Assembly (NCBI GenBank): GCA_016722045.1
Contig: JADKGY010000006.1
Span: forward strand, 434,001-498,000
DNA: 64,000 bases
From: Candidatus Opimibacter skivensis
GTDB lineage: Bacteria > Bacteroidota > Bacteroidia > Chitinophagales > Saprospiraceae
Reading direction: 5' to 3'
The notes under the pieces were generated by a model, which saw nothing but the letters and a program-made list of their open reading frames with translations, had not been told where the DNA came from and searched no databases. Made by a program: the position numbers and the translations under genes. Below are positions 44,986-53,728 of the stretch, piece by piece (within the stretch, counting starts at the first letter, position 1; each line of letters opens with the position of its first letter).

Positions 44986-46545
44986 ATGATATTTTACGAA
45001 AAAGAAACATGGCTGGGTTTGATGCTCGCTTCCGTTCCGGCTGTTGTCAGCATTTATATGTTTTTCATTGCGGAGAAAAAAAGAACTGCATTGTTTCTTT
45101 TAGTCCTGAGTGCCTTTCTACTACGCATGGTGATGATCTCATTGGATCCTTATCTCCATGACTGGGATGAAAAATTTCATGCGTTGGTCGCCAGGAACAT
45201 GACACATTTTCCATTTAAACCCATGCTGTTTGAGCATCCGGTTTTTCCATATAATTATAAAGACTGGAGCTACAATCATATCTGGCTCCACAAGCAACCG
45301 GTGTTTCTGTGGCAGATGGCTATATCCATGAAGGTCTTCGGTATAAATCTGATTGGACTCAGACTTCCCTCAGCTCTTATGGGGACAGCTATTGTCTGGC
45401 TCGTCTATGATCTGGGAAGAAAATGGTTAAAGGATGAGAATGTGGCTTTCATTGGCGGGATCATATCTTGTTTTTCATTTTTTTCGCTTGAGCTCATTGC
45501 AGGCCAGATGAGTACGGATCACAATGATGTTGCTTTTGTTTTTTATGTCACATTAAGTCTGTGGGCTTTCGCCGTATATATTCACGATGGTCTGAAATTA
45601 AAATGGGCTATTCTTACCGGTATTTTTGTCGGTCTGGCCATATTAAATAAATGGCTCACCGGATGGCTGGTCTTTGGTGGCTGGTTTTTATATATCCTAA
45701 TATCACAAACGAAGAGAAGAGATCTCAAAGCTTACAGAGATCTCCTTATTTCTGTTGCAGTTTCGTGCGTTGTGTTTTTGCCCTGGCAAGTTTATATGAT
45801 GTCATGTTTTCCAAAAGATAGTGAAGTCCTATACGCCGACAATGTAAGACACATCGTTGAGGATCTGGGTCACCCAGGTTCAGTCTTTTACCATCTTGCT
45901 TTTTTACCGACAGCGTATAACTATTTTTTCCTCATCTTTTTGGTAATTGGATCTTTTACAATTTACTTTTCCAAACAAGCGAATATATTGTTGACAACTT
46001 CATACCTGGCCATGGCCTTCGTTCTTTTCTCTTTCTTTTCAATTTTTGTCAAGACGAAAATGGCGTCCTTTCCATATCCTGTGTCCGGTATCTTGATGTT
46101 GATTTCGGCATTCGGATTATACACTACTTTTAATTTTTTATCTTCAAAATATATAGCAAAGCCAATTGCTAAAAAGGTAATGATTTCCTTATTGACCTTA
46201 TTGATGGCCTTTTTTTGTCTGAAACCAGGAACCATTTCACAAAGCCGGTCCATCCATGATGAAAAGAGAAACAACAAAATCTACAATACCAAAGTGTTTA
46301 AAAATTTGGACGAAAATCTTACAGGAAAATATATTCTCATCAATTGCAGAGCCTACGAAAACATCGATCTGATGTTTTTTAAAGGTGGAACAGCCTATCA
46401 TTATTATCCGGATGAAAAATCAATTGATTCCCTGGAAAATCATGGATATATCATTGCGGCATTTGACTATAGAGACCAACAGAAATTACCTGAATATATC
46501 ATGACTGATAATCGCATATTCCTCATGCCTGAGAAACTTAAATGA
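44986..46545 (+). CDS. GT39/ArnT-like membrane glycosyltransferase
   Basis: A 519-residue membrane protein with ~10-12 helices. A short extracytoplasmic loop after helix 2 carries the acidic motif DPYLHDWDEKFHALVARNM, the Asp-Glu active site of GT39/GT83-type transferases. YNHIWLHKQPVFLWQM and IGLRLPSALMGTAIVWLVYDLGRKW are further family marks. It would move a sugar from a polyprenyl carrier to protein or lipid on the outer face. Acceptor unknown. It is divergent from the flippase gene and 52 bases before the acyl-CoA ligase. Confidence 0.85.
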   Translation: MIFYEKETWLGLMLASVPAVVSIYMFFIAEKKRTALFLLVLSAFLLRMVMISLDPYLHDWDEKFHALVARNMTHFPFKPMLFEHPVFPYNYKDWSYNHIWLHKQPVFLWQMAISMKVFGINLIGLRLPSALMGTAIVWLVYDLGRKWLKDENVAFIGGIISCFSFFSLELIAGQMSTDHNDVAFVFYVTLSLWAFAVYIHDGLKLKWAILTGIFVGLAILNKWLTGWLVFGGWFLYILISQTKRRDLKAYRDLLISVAVSCVVFLPWQVYMMSCFPKDSEVLYADNVRHIVEDLGHPGSVFYHLAFLPTAYNYFFLIFLVIGSFTIYFSKQANILLTTSYLAMAFVLFSFFSIFVKTKMASFPYPVSGILMLISAFGLYTTFNFLSSKYIAKPIAKKVMISLLTLLMAFFCLKPGTISQSRSIHDEKRNNKIYNTKVFKNLDENLTGKYILINCRAYENIDLMFFKGGTAYHYYPDEKSIDSLENHGYIIAAFDYRDQQKLPEYIMTDNRIFLMPEKLK

Positions 46546-46597
46546 TAATGATTAACGATTCCGCTTTAAACCACTTTGTTATATCTTCATTTCATCG

Positions 46598-48292
46598 ATG
46601 AACACATTCGAATTCCTTTTCGATATCCCGCAATACCAGCTTAGCCGTAACCCTCAGCGGGCTGCCGGAGGCCTATGGCGACAGGGTATCATCAATGAAA
46701 TTAGCTCGGCACAATTCGTGACATTGATCAGGAATATTGCTTTGATATTTATTCAAAAGGGAATAGTAAAAGGCGATCGTATCCTTATTTATACGGATCG
46801 CTACAGCATCGAATGGCTGGCAGCGGATATGGCTATCATGGCAGCAGGCGCGATCTCTGTTCCTCTTCAATATCCTGTCAAGCCTGAAGAACTAGCGATA
46901 ATACTAAATCGAATAGAACCATCTCTGGTGATATTGACTCATGGGGTTGAATTGCCAGGCTTACTAAATAACATTGAAAATATTTTTCTGGATGATTTAG
47001 TCTCCACTGAACATACCTTTTCAGAAGATGATTTGAAAAAATTAGACATCATACGCAGTGGTATTTCACCTTTTGATGTTGCAACAATTGTTCATACATC
47101 CGGTTCATCGGGAGAACCAAGGGCTGTTGCACTCTCACATCAAAACATTGTATCGAATGTGATGTCTGTTCTTGCACTTGCACCATATACGCCGGGTATC
47201 CGGGTGTTGAGCTTTCTTCCATTAAGTCACATTTTTCAGCGCGTCGTTTCTTATGTCTATCTCGCCAGTGGTGCCAATATTTATTTTATCGAAAGTTATC
47301 GGAATGCGATTTTTGCGTTGAAAGATGTTCGGCCTGAATATTTCACCAGTGTGCCTTTAATCCTTGAACGATTTGCTGCTGTGCTGGAAGAGAGAGTTGA
47401 AGAAATGTCCTGGTTTACAAGGTGGGCATACAATTCATGGGAAAAAACAAATCGTGGTCCTCTCGCCCAATTGGGAAGTATCATCGCACATCAATGGATC
47501 ATCAAAAGATGGAAACGGCGCATGGGAGGACGGCTTAAAGGCATCGTATCAGGTGCAGCCTATCTTGATCCAAAGGTGGAAAGACTGTATGAAAGAAGTG
47601 GCATTAAGATCCGCCAGGGATATGGGCTGACTGAAGCATCACCGATCGTCACTATCAATCGTTTTGAACCTGGTGGTCACAGGCGAGGTACTGTTGGCCA
47701 ACCTATTCCGGGTGTTGAAGTCCGCATTGATGAGGACGGTGAAATTCTCGTAAAAGGACCTAACGTGATGCTGGGATACTATAAAGATGAAGCAGCAACG
47801 AAAGAGGTGATTCGTGATGGTTGGCTGCACACCGGGGATGTAGGCCATTGGGAAAAAGAAAATTTCCTGGTGATCACTGATCGCAAATCAAATATTTACA
47901 AACATGCCTCTGGAAAATTCATTTCACCTGCACAGATTGAATCGAGATTGGTTCATCATCCGCTTATCCATCAGGCCATGGTTATTGGTTATCATCGACC
48001 ATATACAATCGCTTTGATCATTCCGCATTTTGATGCTTTGCAAAAAATCTGTGCAGAAAAAAATATTCACTGGACCGCTCCCGAATACATGGTGTATAAT
48101 ACTGCTGTCATCCAGATGTATCGTGACGTACTTGATCATCTCGGATTACAAAGTCATGAACGGATTGAGAAATTTATTCTTCTTTCAGATACATGGAGTC
48201 CGGAGAATGGATTGTTGACATCTACGTATAAGCCGAGGAGGAAAGAGATCGAATTGAAATATCGCAAGGAAATCGAAGATATATACGAGTGA
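46598..48292 (+). CDS. Long-chain acyl-CoA synthetase (AMP-forming)
   Basis: A 564-residue adenylating enzyme. Motifs in order: TSGSSGEPRAVALSH (P-loop), LPLSHIFQRVVSYVYLASGANIYF, RQGYGLTEASPIVTIN (acyl/adenylate site), DGWLHTGDVGHWEKENFLVITDRKSN (hinge), and the late K in SKTYKPRRKEIE-like STYKPRRKEIELKY. It probably activates fatty acids for CoA transfer. The N-terminal ~30 residues contain a positive patch. Operon status with the upstream transferase is possible but not shown. Confidence 0.93.
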   Translation: MNTFEFLFDIPQYQLSRNPQRAAGGLWRQGIINEISSAQFVTLIRNIALIFIQKGIVKGDRILIYTDRYSIEWLAADMAIMAAGAISVPLQYPVKPEELAIILNRIEPSLVILTHGVELPGLLNNIENIFLDDLVSTEHTFSEDDLKKLDIIRSGISPFDVATIVHTSGSSGEPRAVALSHQNIVSNVMSVLALAPYTPGIRVLSFLPLSHIFQRVVSYVYLASGANIYFIESYRNAIFALKDVRPEYFTSVPLILERFAAVLEERVEEMSWFTRWAYNSWEKTNRGPLAQLGSIIAHQWIIKRWKRRMGGRLKGIVSGAAYLDPKVERLYERSGIKIRQGYGLTEASPIVTINRFEPGGHRRGTVGQPIPGVEVRIDEDGEILVKGPNVMLGYYKDEAATKEVIRDGWLHTGDVGHWEKENFLVITDRKSNIYKHASGKFISPAQIESRLVHHPLIHQAMVIGYHRPYTIALIIPHFDALQKICAEKNIHWTAPEYMVYNTAVIQMYRDVLDHLGLQSHERIEKFILLSDTWSPENGLLTSTYKPRRKEIELKYRKEIEDIYE

Positions 48293-48296
48293 TATT

Positions 48297-48333
48297 TTCG
48301 ATTTTCGATTTTCGATTTTCGATTTTCGATTTT
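48297..48333. repeat. ATTTTCG tandem repeat
   Basis: About five copies of ATTTTCG, the inverse complement of the CGAAAAT unit at 2060-2120, follow the ligase stop. The rest of the 48293-48569 gap holds a GTTCGAG...CTCGAAC inverted repeat (48345-48377), the yceI terminator, and two ATCCGGCATC copies (48535-48558). Confidence 0.8.
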
Positions 48334-48450
48334 TTAATTCACCGACAATTGACGTTCGAGTGTCTCTGACCTCGAACTGGAGCACGCGGGTCGGACTCAA
48401 GATGTGAGATTTGAGAAGTGAGATGTGAGAAGCCGGACTTGATTTCATTA

Positions 48451-48480
48451 AAAAAAATGAGACGCGATAAATCGCGTCTC
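48451..48480 (-). terminator. Rho-independent terminator for yceI
   Basis: A 10-bp stem (GAGACGCGAT / ATCGCGTCTC) is followed on the minus strand by ATTTTTTT. It lies 90 bases after the yceI stop, in the correct orientation. The stem sequence is also of a widely dispersed type. Confidence 0.65.
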
Positions 48481-48569
48481 TACATCCGAAAATATTCTAT
48501 GCCTCCAAAAACTAATTGCGTCTAGAGTCCGGTATCCGGCATCCATTAATCCGGCATCGAAATCGGAGA

Positions 48570-49118
48570 TCACGCTGGTTGCAATTCATGTTCCATTACA
48601 AACTGTACGCTGGCATTGATCTTCACTTCTTCACCCAAAGCAACACCACCGGTTTCAGAAATCATTCCGAAACTTACGCCATAGTCCATGCGGTTTAATT
48701 TGCCATTTAAAGTAAAGCCTACCCGGGTATTTCCCCATGGATCCTTTGTGATGCCTCCGAACTCTGCATCGAGGACTATTTTTTTGGTTACACCTCTCAT
48801 GGTCAGCCTACCTTGGATCTCATAATTTTCATCATCTTTCTTTACAAGCTTGTCAGACTCAAAAACCAATTGCGGGTGGTTTTCAGCATCAAAGAAATCA
48901 CCATTCTGCAGGTGACCATCCCGCTGAGGATTATTAGTACTGATCGAACTGATATCAGCTGTGAAGTGAGCCTTTGCTGTAGCGAAATCTTCACCTTTGG
49001 TTTCAACCGTCCCCTGGAATTTGGTGAATTGGCCGGTTACATTGGAGATCATCAGGTGTCTCACTTTAAACTGGATCTCTGAATGTGTTGGATCTATCGT
49101 CCATTTTGTTGTTGTCAT
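48570..49118 (-). CDS. YceI-family protein
   Basis: A 182-residue lipocalin-like barrel that binds polyprenoid-like lipids. It has the family pattern: WTIDPTHSEIQFKVRHLMISNVTGQF at the start, FTADISSISTNNPQRDGHLQNGDFFDAENHPQLVFES in the middle, and GVSFGMISETGGVALGEEVKINASVQFVME at the end. There is no signal peptide, so this member is cytoplasmic. It is divergent from an hxlR gene, with a palindrome array between them, so its expression is probably controlled by that regulator. Confidence 0.93.
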   Translation of the reverse strand: MTTTKWTIDPTHSEIQFKVRHLMISNVTGQFTKFQGTVETKGEDFATAKAHFTADISSISTNNPQRDGHLQNGDFFDAENHPQLVFESDKLVKKDDENYEIQGRLTMRGVTKKIVLDAEFGGITKDPWGNTRVGFTLNGKLNRMDYGVSFGMISETGGVALGEEVKINASVQFVMEHELQPA

Positions 49119-49156
49119 TGTTCTATTTTTTTAAAATTATTTAATGATTGACAACA

Positions 49157-49273
49157 CAAAAGTAGGGGCATTTACTATACAAAAGTAAGTACTATACAAA
49201 TGTATAGCACTATCCATCAGTATAGCGCTATACAAAAGTATAGCACAATCTTAAAGTATAGTCCATATCTTTG
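49157..49273. promoter_or_regulatory. Operator array and promoters between yceI and hxlR
   Basis: Palindromes built on CTATAC/GTATAG: CTATACA-AA-TGTATAG (49192-49207), GTATAGCGCTATAC (49220-49233, perfect) and GCTATAC-AAAA-GTATAGC (49227-49244), with partial copies at 49174-49188 and 49254-49262. The -7 box TATCTTTG for hxlR is at 49266-49273. A TACTTTTG box for yceI is at 49157-49164 on the other strand. The array would place a dimeric repressor over both promoters; HxlR is the likely binder. Confidence 0.7.
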
Positions 49274-49293
49274 CACCTTAAAACACAATAGCC

Positions 49294-49653
49294 ATGGCCA
49301 ATACGAAAGCCAAAGAGGAACGTAATTATACAGAATGTACCAAGGTGCTTCTGCCCGTTCTTGACGCCCTTGAAATTCTGAGGGGAAGGTGGAGAATCCC
49401 CATTATCATTTCACTCACCTTCGGCCCAAAACGTTTTAAAGAAATTTCAAAAGAAGTACATGGTATTACCGACCGGATGCTCTCCAAAGAATTAAAGGAC
49501 CTGGAAGTCAACCAGCTGGTGAAGAGAACCGTCTATGATGATTTCCCTCCCGTAGTAGAATATGCGATAACCCCTCATGGTGAATCACTCGAAAAAGTGA
49601 TCGCTGAACTTCGAAATTGGGGGATAAGACACAGGAAGAAGATTATCGGGTGA
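49294..49653 (+). CDS. HxlR-family winged-helix regulator
   Basis: A 119-residue dimeric winged-helix protein. Marks: CTKVLLPVLDALEILRGRWRIPIIISLTFGPKRFKEISKEVHGITDRMLSKELKDLEVNQLVKRTVYDDFPPVVEYAITPHGESL. The recognition helix ITDRMLSKELKDLE and the wing YDDFPPVVEY are clear. It lacks the usual conserved N-terminal Cys pattern of the redox-sensing members beyond a single Cys in TECTKV. It is divergent from yceI and probably binds the palindromes in between, controlling itself and yceI. Confidence 0.93.
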   Translation: MANTKAKEERNYTECTKVLLPVLDALEILRGRWRIPIIISLTFGPKRFKEISKEVHGITDRMLSKELKDLEVNQLVKRTVYDDFPPVVEYAITPHGESLEKVIAELRNWGIRHRKKIIG

Positions 49654-49660
49654 GGCGGGT

Positions 49661-49692
49661 TTTGCCCCTAAATCCCCTAAAGGGGACTTTTG
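49661..49692. repeat. CCCCTAAATCCCCTAAAGGGGA dispersed repeat (one of six copies)
   Basis: The unit TTTTGCCCCTAAATCCCCTAAAGGGGACTTTTG occurs here, at 42377-42410 and (with one change) at 54791-54823. Partial or inverted copies are at 54902-54923, 55655-55682 and 55831-55849. CCCCT-AA-AGGGG forms a hairpin within it. All copies lie between genes. Confidence 0.85.
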
Positions 49693-49787
49693 ATTGTTTT
49701 CTTGTTGTAAAGAGAATTATGAATTCAAGAATTAAAAAAAGCAATCAAATGAAGGTAAATCAAAAATCTTAAATCTTAAATCAAAAA

Positions 49788-51653
49788 TTACCTGCCCATA
49801 TGCACCAACAAAACGCTGATATCACTTGGTGACACCCCACTGATCCGACTCGCTTGTCCAAGCGTACGCGGGCGCAGACGTGTAAGCTTTTCTCTGGATT
49901 CAATACTCAGTGAACTGATCTTGGAATAATCGAGTCCGTCATGAAGATTGAGCGATTCTAACCTGTTCACTTTGTCGACCATCTCCTGTTCACGTTCAAT
50001 GTAGCCTCTGTATTTGATATCAACTTCAGCAAGACCGATCATCTCTTCATCGAATTCGGAAAGTGCTGATTTTAATTCCGGCAGATAAGGTCTCAGTTGA
50101 TCTATCCCTATGTGAGGTCTGCTGAGCAACTGAGCGACTCTTGTTTTTTGCGAAATGGGCGAACTGTCTAATGATTCCAGGACGGGATTGATCAAATCAG
50201 GATCTACATTCATCGCCGACATGATCTGATCTATTTTTTTAATTCCTTCTATTTTTTCATGTACACGGTTCATTCTTTGCTCAAGTCCATGCATACCGAT
50301 AGTGTGCACCAGCGGAGTCAATCGTATATCTGCATTATCCTGTCTTAATAAAATACGATGTTCCGCTCTTGATGTAAACATCCGGTATGGTTCAAGTGTA
50401 CCCTTGTTGATCAGGTCATCAACAAGAACACCGATATAGGCTTCTGATCTCTTCAGTATAAATGGCGCTTCTTCTTTAATCGCAAGATGTGCATTCAATC
50501 CTGCGATTAAGCCCTGTGATGCAGCTTCTTCATAACCCGTTGTTCCATTGATCTGTCCTGCAAAAAATAAATTTTTCACAAGCCTTGTCTCTAATGTTGC
50601 ACCAAGCTGTGTCGGTGGGAAATAATCATACTCAATCGCATAGCCAGGTCTGAACATCTTACAATTTTCAAACCCAGGTACTTTTCTAAGCGCTTCAAAT
50701 TGCACTTCTTCAGGCAATGAAGATGAAAATCCATTGACATAAACTTCAACAGTATCCCAGCCTTCAGGCTCAACAAAAAGTTGATGCCGGTCTTTATCTG
50801 CAAAACGATCAATCTTATCTTCTATCGAGGGACAATAGCGCGGTCCGATACCTCGGATACGTCCATTGAACATCGGTGACCTGTCAAAACCTGTTCGCAA
50901 TGTATCATGCACCGCTTCCGAAGTGTATGTGATATGACAAGGTCGTTGCTTAAGTAATGGCGGTGTCTCTGTATATGAAAATCGTCCCGCTGGTTCATCA
51001 CCGGGTTGCAATTCCATCAGATCATAATTGAGCGAACGACCATCAACACGTGGAGGTGTGCCTGTCTTCATTCGTCCCGCTTCAAAACCTAAGCCGACAA
51101 GTTGTTCTGTAATTCCTGTTGCAGCTTTTTCACCTGCTCGTCCGCCGCCGAATTGTTTTTCTCCAATGTGGATGACGCCGTTGAGAAATGTACCGTTTGT
51201 GAGGACGACTGCTTTACCTGCAATTTCTAATCCGAGACCTGTACGAACTCCGGTAACTCTCCCGTCTTTTACCACGAGACCACTCACCATTTCCTGCCAG
51301 AAATCGATCAGGGGATGAGCTTCAAGCATTAGCCTCCATTTTTCTGCAAATCTCAATCTGTCGCTTTGGGCCCGGGGACTCCACATAGCCGGCCCTTTAG
51401 ATCTGTTGAGCATCCGGAACTGGATCATAGTGTGATCAGTAACTATGCCGCTATACCCTCCAAGGGCATCTATTTCCCTGACAATCTGTCCTTTAGCTAC
51501 CCCACCCATGGCTGGATTACAGCTCATTTGGGCGATCGTCTGCATGTTCATAGTAGCCAGCATGACACGACTGCCCATATTGGCGGCAGCGACTGCAGCT
51601 TCACAACCGGCATGACCGGCACCTACTACGATGACATCATATTGTGGAAACAT
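49788..51653 (-). CDS. mnmG: tRNA uridine-5-carboxymethylaminomethyl modification enzyme
   Basis: With MnmE, installs the cmnm5 group at wobble U34 of certain tRNAs. The 621 residues start MFPQYDVIVVGAGHAGCEAA, the FAD Rossmann motif. Other family blocks follow: QMSCNPAMGGVAKGQIVREIDALGG, FRMLNRSKGPAMWSPRAQSDR, TGTPPRVDGRSL, YCPSIEDKIDRFADKDRHQLFVEPEG and FFAGQINGTTGYEEAASQGLIAGLNA. TSRAEHRILLRQDNADIRL is in the C-terminal third. I start at the internal Met because the 12 residues upstream are not part of the family. A near-perfect promoter lies just ahead. Confidence 0.96.
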   Translation of the reverse strand: MFPQYDVIVVGAGHAGCEAAVAAANMGSRVMLATMNMQTIAQMSCNPAMGGVAKGQIVREIDALGGYSGIVTDHTMIQFRMLNRSKGPAMWSPRAQSDRLRFAEKWRLMLEAHPLIDFWQEMVSGLVVKDGRVTGVRTGLGLEIAGKAVVLTNGTFLNGVIHIGEKQFGGGRAGEKAATGITEQLVGLGFEAGRMKTGTPPRVDGRSLNYDLMELQPGDEPAGRFSYTETPPLLKQRPCHITYTSEAVHDTLRTGFDRSPMFNGRIRGIGPRYCPSIEDKIDRFADKDRHQLFVEPEGWDTVEVYVNGFSSSLPEEVQFEALRKVPGFENCKMFRPGYAIEYDYFPPTQLGATLETRLVKNLFFAGQINGTTGYEEAASQGLIAGLNAHLAIKEEAPFILKRSEAYIGVLVDDLINKGTLEPYRMFTSRAEHRILLRQDNADIRLTPLVHTIGMHGLEQRMNRVHEKIEGIKKIDQIMSAMNVDPDLINPVLESLDSSPISQKTRVAQLLSRPHIGIDQLRPYLPELKSALSEFDEEMIGLAEVDIKYRGYIEREQEMVDKVNRLESLNLHDGLDYSKISSLSIESREKLTRLRPRTLGQASRISGVSPSDISVLLVHMGR

Positions 51654-51659
51654 GGGGGG

Positions 51660-51690
51660 CAAAGATAGGGAGAAAAGAGGCGGAGGCAAA
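51660..51690 (-). promoter_or_regulatory. mnmG promoter, TTTG-N19-TATCTTTG, probably leaderless
   Basis: On the minus strand TTTG (51687-51690), 19 bases, then TATCTTTG (51660-51667). The -7 box ends six bases before the ATG, so transcription would begin at or next to the start codon. The -33 box lies inside a GGCGGAGGCAAAGGC repeat string (51668-51765). Confidence 0.75.
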
Positions 51691-51831
51691 GGCCGAGGCT
51701 AAGTTTGAGGCGGAGGCTAAGGAGAAGGTAAAGGTGAAGGCGGAGGCGGAGGCGAAGAGAGGAATTAATACGACTCTATAACCTGGGTCATAGGGGTTTC
51801 TATGTAATCAATATTACTCATGTTGTTTTCT

Positions 51832-52122
51832 TCACTTCCATTTTTGAGGATCGAGGGAAGTATTAAAAATAGCTCTGATTCTAACTTCATGTTTTGATTC
51901 ATCAACTGTAAAATGAATCATAAAGGGATATTTCCTAAGCGGCAAACATCGAACATTTCTATATCGAATTTGGAAAAATGGGTTATTTTTTAATACTTCA
52001 ATTTGAGATTTCAGAAATAAATGGAAAACTTTACCCAGCCCTAAACTTTTAGTATTGTACCACTGAATCGCTGTTTGAATATCAATTTTTGCTTTAGGAT
52101 TAATAAGAATCTTATACTTCAT
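51832..52122 (-). CDS. RelE/ParE-type toxin
   Basis: A 96-residue toxin-like protein: MKYKILINPKAKIDIQTAIQWYN, FFQIRYRNVRCLPLRKYPFMIHFTVDESKHEVRIRAIFNTSLDPQKW. It has the alpha-alpha-beta order of the ParE/RelE fold, with the basic RYRNVRCLPLRKYP strand and the RAIFNTS finish. Gyrase poisoning or mRNA cleavage cannot be told apart from sequence. It starts inside the stop of the antitoxin gene (ATGA), so the pair is coupled. The stretch 51654-51831 is repeat-rich. Confidence 0.85.
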   Translation of the reverse strand: MKYKILINPKAKIDIQTAIQWYNTKSLGLGKVFHLFLKSQIEVLKNNPFFQIRYRNVRCLPLRKYPFMIHFTVDESKHEVRIRAIFNTSLDPQKWK

Positions 52123-52331
52123 GAATCAAGATTAAATTGATCCTTCACGGTATCCCAATCTTCTAAATGTCCTGGATCTTGGTCATCTTCCTTGATTCGT
52201 TCCATTACGATTGACTTATGTTCCTCAGGTATATCATAGTTCTGGCTCACTTCCAAGCCTAATTGGTTCATAAGCTCCATGAAAAAACTGAATTTTTTTT
52301 CAGGTATCATTATGGTCACTTCTTTCATCAT
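52119..52331 (-). CDS. Antitoxin for the ParE-type toxin
   Basis: A short protein (about 70 residues from MMKEVTIMIPEKKF). The acidic C-terminal half (SIVMERIKEDDQDPGHLEDWDTVKDQFNLD) fits the addiction-module component that precedes ParE-type toxins in Bacteroidota. The start at 52331 or the adjacent Met at 52328 is likelier than an upstream one, because MxEVTIMIPEKKF is the family opening. Stop and toxin start overlap by four bases. Confidence 0.8.
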   Translation of the reverse strand: MMKEVTIMIPEKKFSFFMELMNQLGLEVSQNYDIPEEHKSIVMERIKEDDQDPGHLEDWDTVKDQFNLDS

Positions 52332-52392
52332 ATTAAGTTTTTGGAAAATCGGTACCATTCAAAATTAAGGAATTAATGGATACAAATGAAAA

Positions 52393-53724
52393 TCAATTTT
52401 TCACCACTACAGATCTTATCTCACTCAAATAATGCCTTAAATCCCGAAAGGATACAGTCTTATCTTTAAAATATTCAAGAGCCTTGACAGATTCCTCTTC
52501 TGTCGCTTCAAGACGCAACAACATATTGTGAATATGCATCTTCATATGACCTTTCTGAATGCCCGTTGTGATCAGTGAACGAATAGCAGAAAAGTTTTGC
52601 ATCAATCCTGTTGCCGCTATCACCTGCATCAATGTGGGTGCATCTGGATTACCAAGCATTTCAAGAGAACGTTTTGCCAATGGATGTAATGTTGTTAATC
52701 CACCGACTGTTCCCACAGCTAATGGAATCTCCAATTCAAAACGGAATATCCCTTTGTGGATACTACACTTACTCAAGCCGATATATTTTCCGGTACGTGC
52801 TGCATACGCATGACCACATGCTTCAACTGCCCGAAAATCATTTGCAGTAGCTAAGACAACAGCATCAATGCCATTGAATATTCCTTTGTTGTGCGTCACT
52901 GCCCGATACGGATCGATATGCGAAATACGCACTGCAGTATAAAACCGTCGCGCAAATTCTTCCGGGCCAAGAACACCTTCAAACTCTCCGAGATCTGCAG
53001 TCGGACATTCTACCCATGCCAGGACACGACATTCTGGATTGTAATTCGACAAGATGGCCATGATCACCTCCGGAGCAGGAAATTCAGTGTTCATATTTTT
53101 TTCAAACCATCCCGGCAATACCTGCGCACATTTTTCTAAAACAGAATTGATAAAATTAGCCCCCATCGAATCCTGGGTATCCAACTCAAGCAGAAGCTGA
53201 TAATAACCAGGCTCACGATCCACCATATTGAGAAGAGAAATATGTTGAATCCCTCCTCCCCTTTCATCCATGTTTTTTGTGATGTCTGCACAAACACCAA
53301 TCAGGTATGCAGCTAACTCTTTTTGTTTAGCCTCAAGCATCCCACTATCACCATACCAAAGGAAATGTATCTGTCCCGTCTTAAGGGTTCCCAGAATTTT
53401 TGTTTGTATCCCTCCACGATCAAGCCAGAATTTTGCTGCACTTGCAGCCGCAGCCACAACAGAACTTTCTTCTGTCACCATCGGCACACAATATTCAATG
53501 CCATTGATCAGAAAATTAGGAGCAACACCGAGCGGAAGAGGATAATTACTTATTGTATTTTCACTGAAGCCATCAAGGATGCGTTGTTGCTCTTCATTGA
53601 CAAGAAGATAGCTTGCTAATTCTCTTTTGACAGTCTCCGGATCTTTAAAAAAATTTTCGACGATCCATTTGATCTTGCCCACTTTCGAAAGTTTCGAAAA
53701 ACCCGATATTGTTTTTTTCCTCAT
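52393..53724 (-). CDS. Hydroxymethylglutaryl-CoA reductase, class II
   Basis: Interconverts HMG-CoA and mevalonate. The 443 residues show class II hallmarks: the catalytic Glu in SENTISNYPLPLGVAPNFLING, VTEESSVVAAAASAAKFW, DSMGANFINSVLE and GIDAVVLATANDFRAVEACGHAYAA. VGGLTTLHPLAKRSLEMLGNP and the late His in HMKMHIHNML follow. Four bases separate its start from the stop of the IPP isomerase gene, so the two form an operon. With an isomerase next door the biosynthetic direction (mevalonate to isoprenoids) is more likely than degradation. Confidence 0.93.
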   Translation of the reverse strand: MRKKTISGFSKLSKVGKIKWIVENFFKDPETVKRELASYLLVNEEQQRILDGFSENTISNYPLPLGVAPNFLINGIEYCVPMVTEESSVVAAAASAAKFWLDRGGIQTKILGTLKTGQIHFLWYGDSGMLEAKQKELAAYLIGVCADITKNMDERGGGIQHISLLNMVDREPGYYQLLLELDTQDSMGANFINSVLEKCAQVLPGWFEKNMNTEFPAPEVIMAILSNYNPECRVLAWVECPTADLGEFEGVLGPEEFARRFYTAVRISHIDPYRAVTHNKGIFNGIDAVVLATANDFRAVEACGHAYAARTGKYIGLSKCSIHKGIFRFELEIPLAVGTVGGLTTLHPLAKRSLEMLGNPDAPTLMQVIAATGLMQNFSAIRSLITTGIQKGHMKMHIHNMLLRLEATEEESVKALEYFKDKTVSFRDLRHYLSEIRSVVVKN

Positions 53725-53728
53725 CGGT

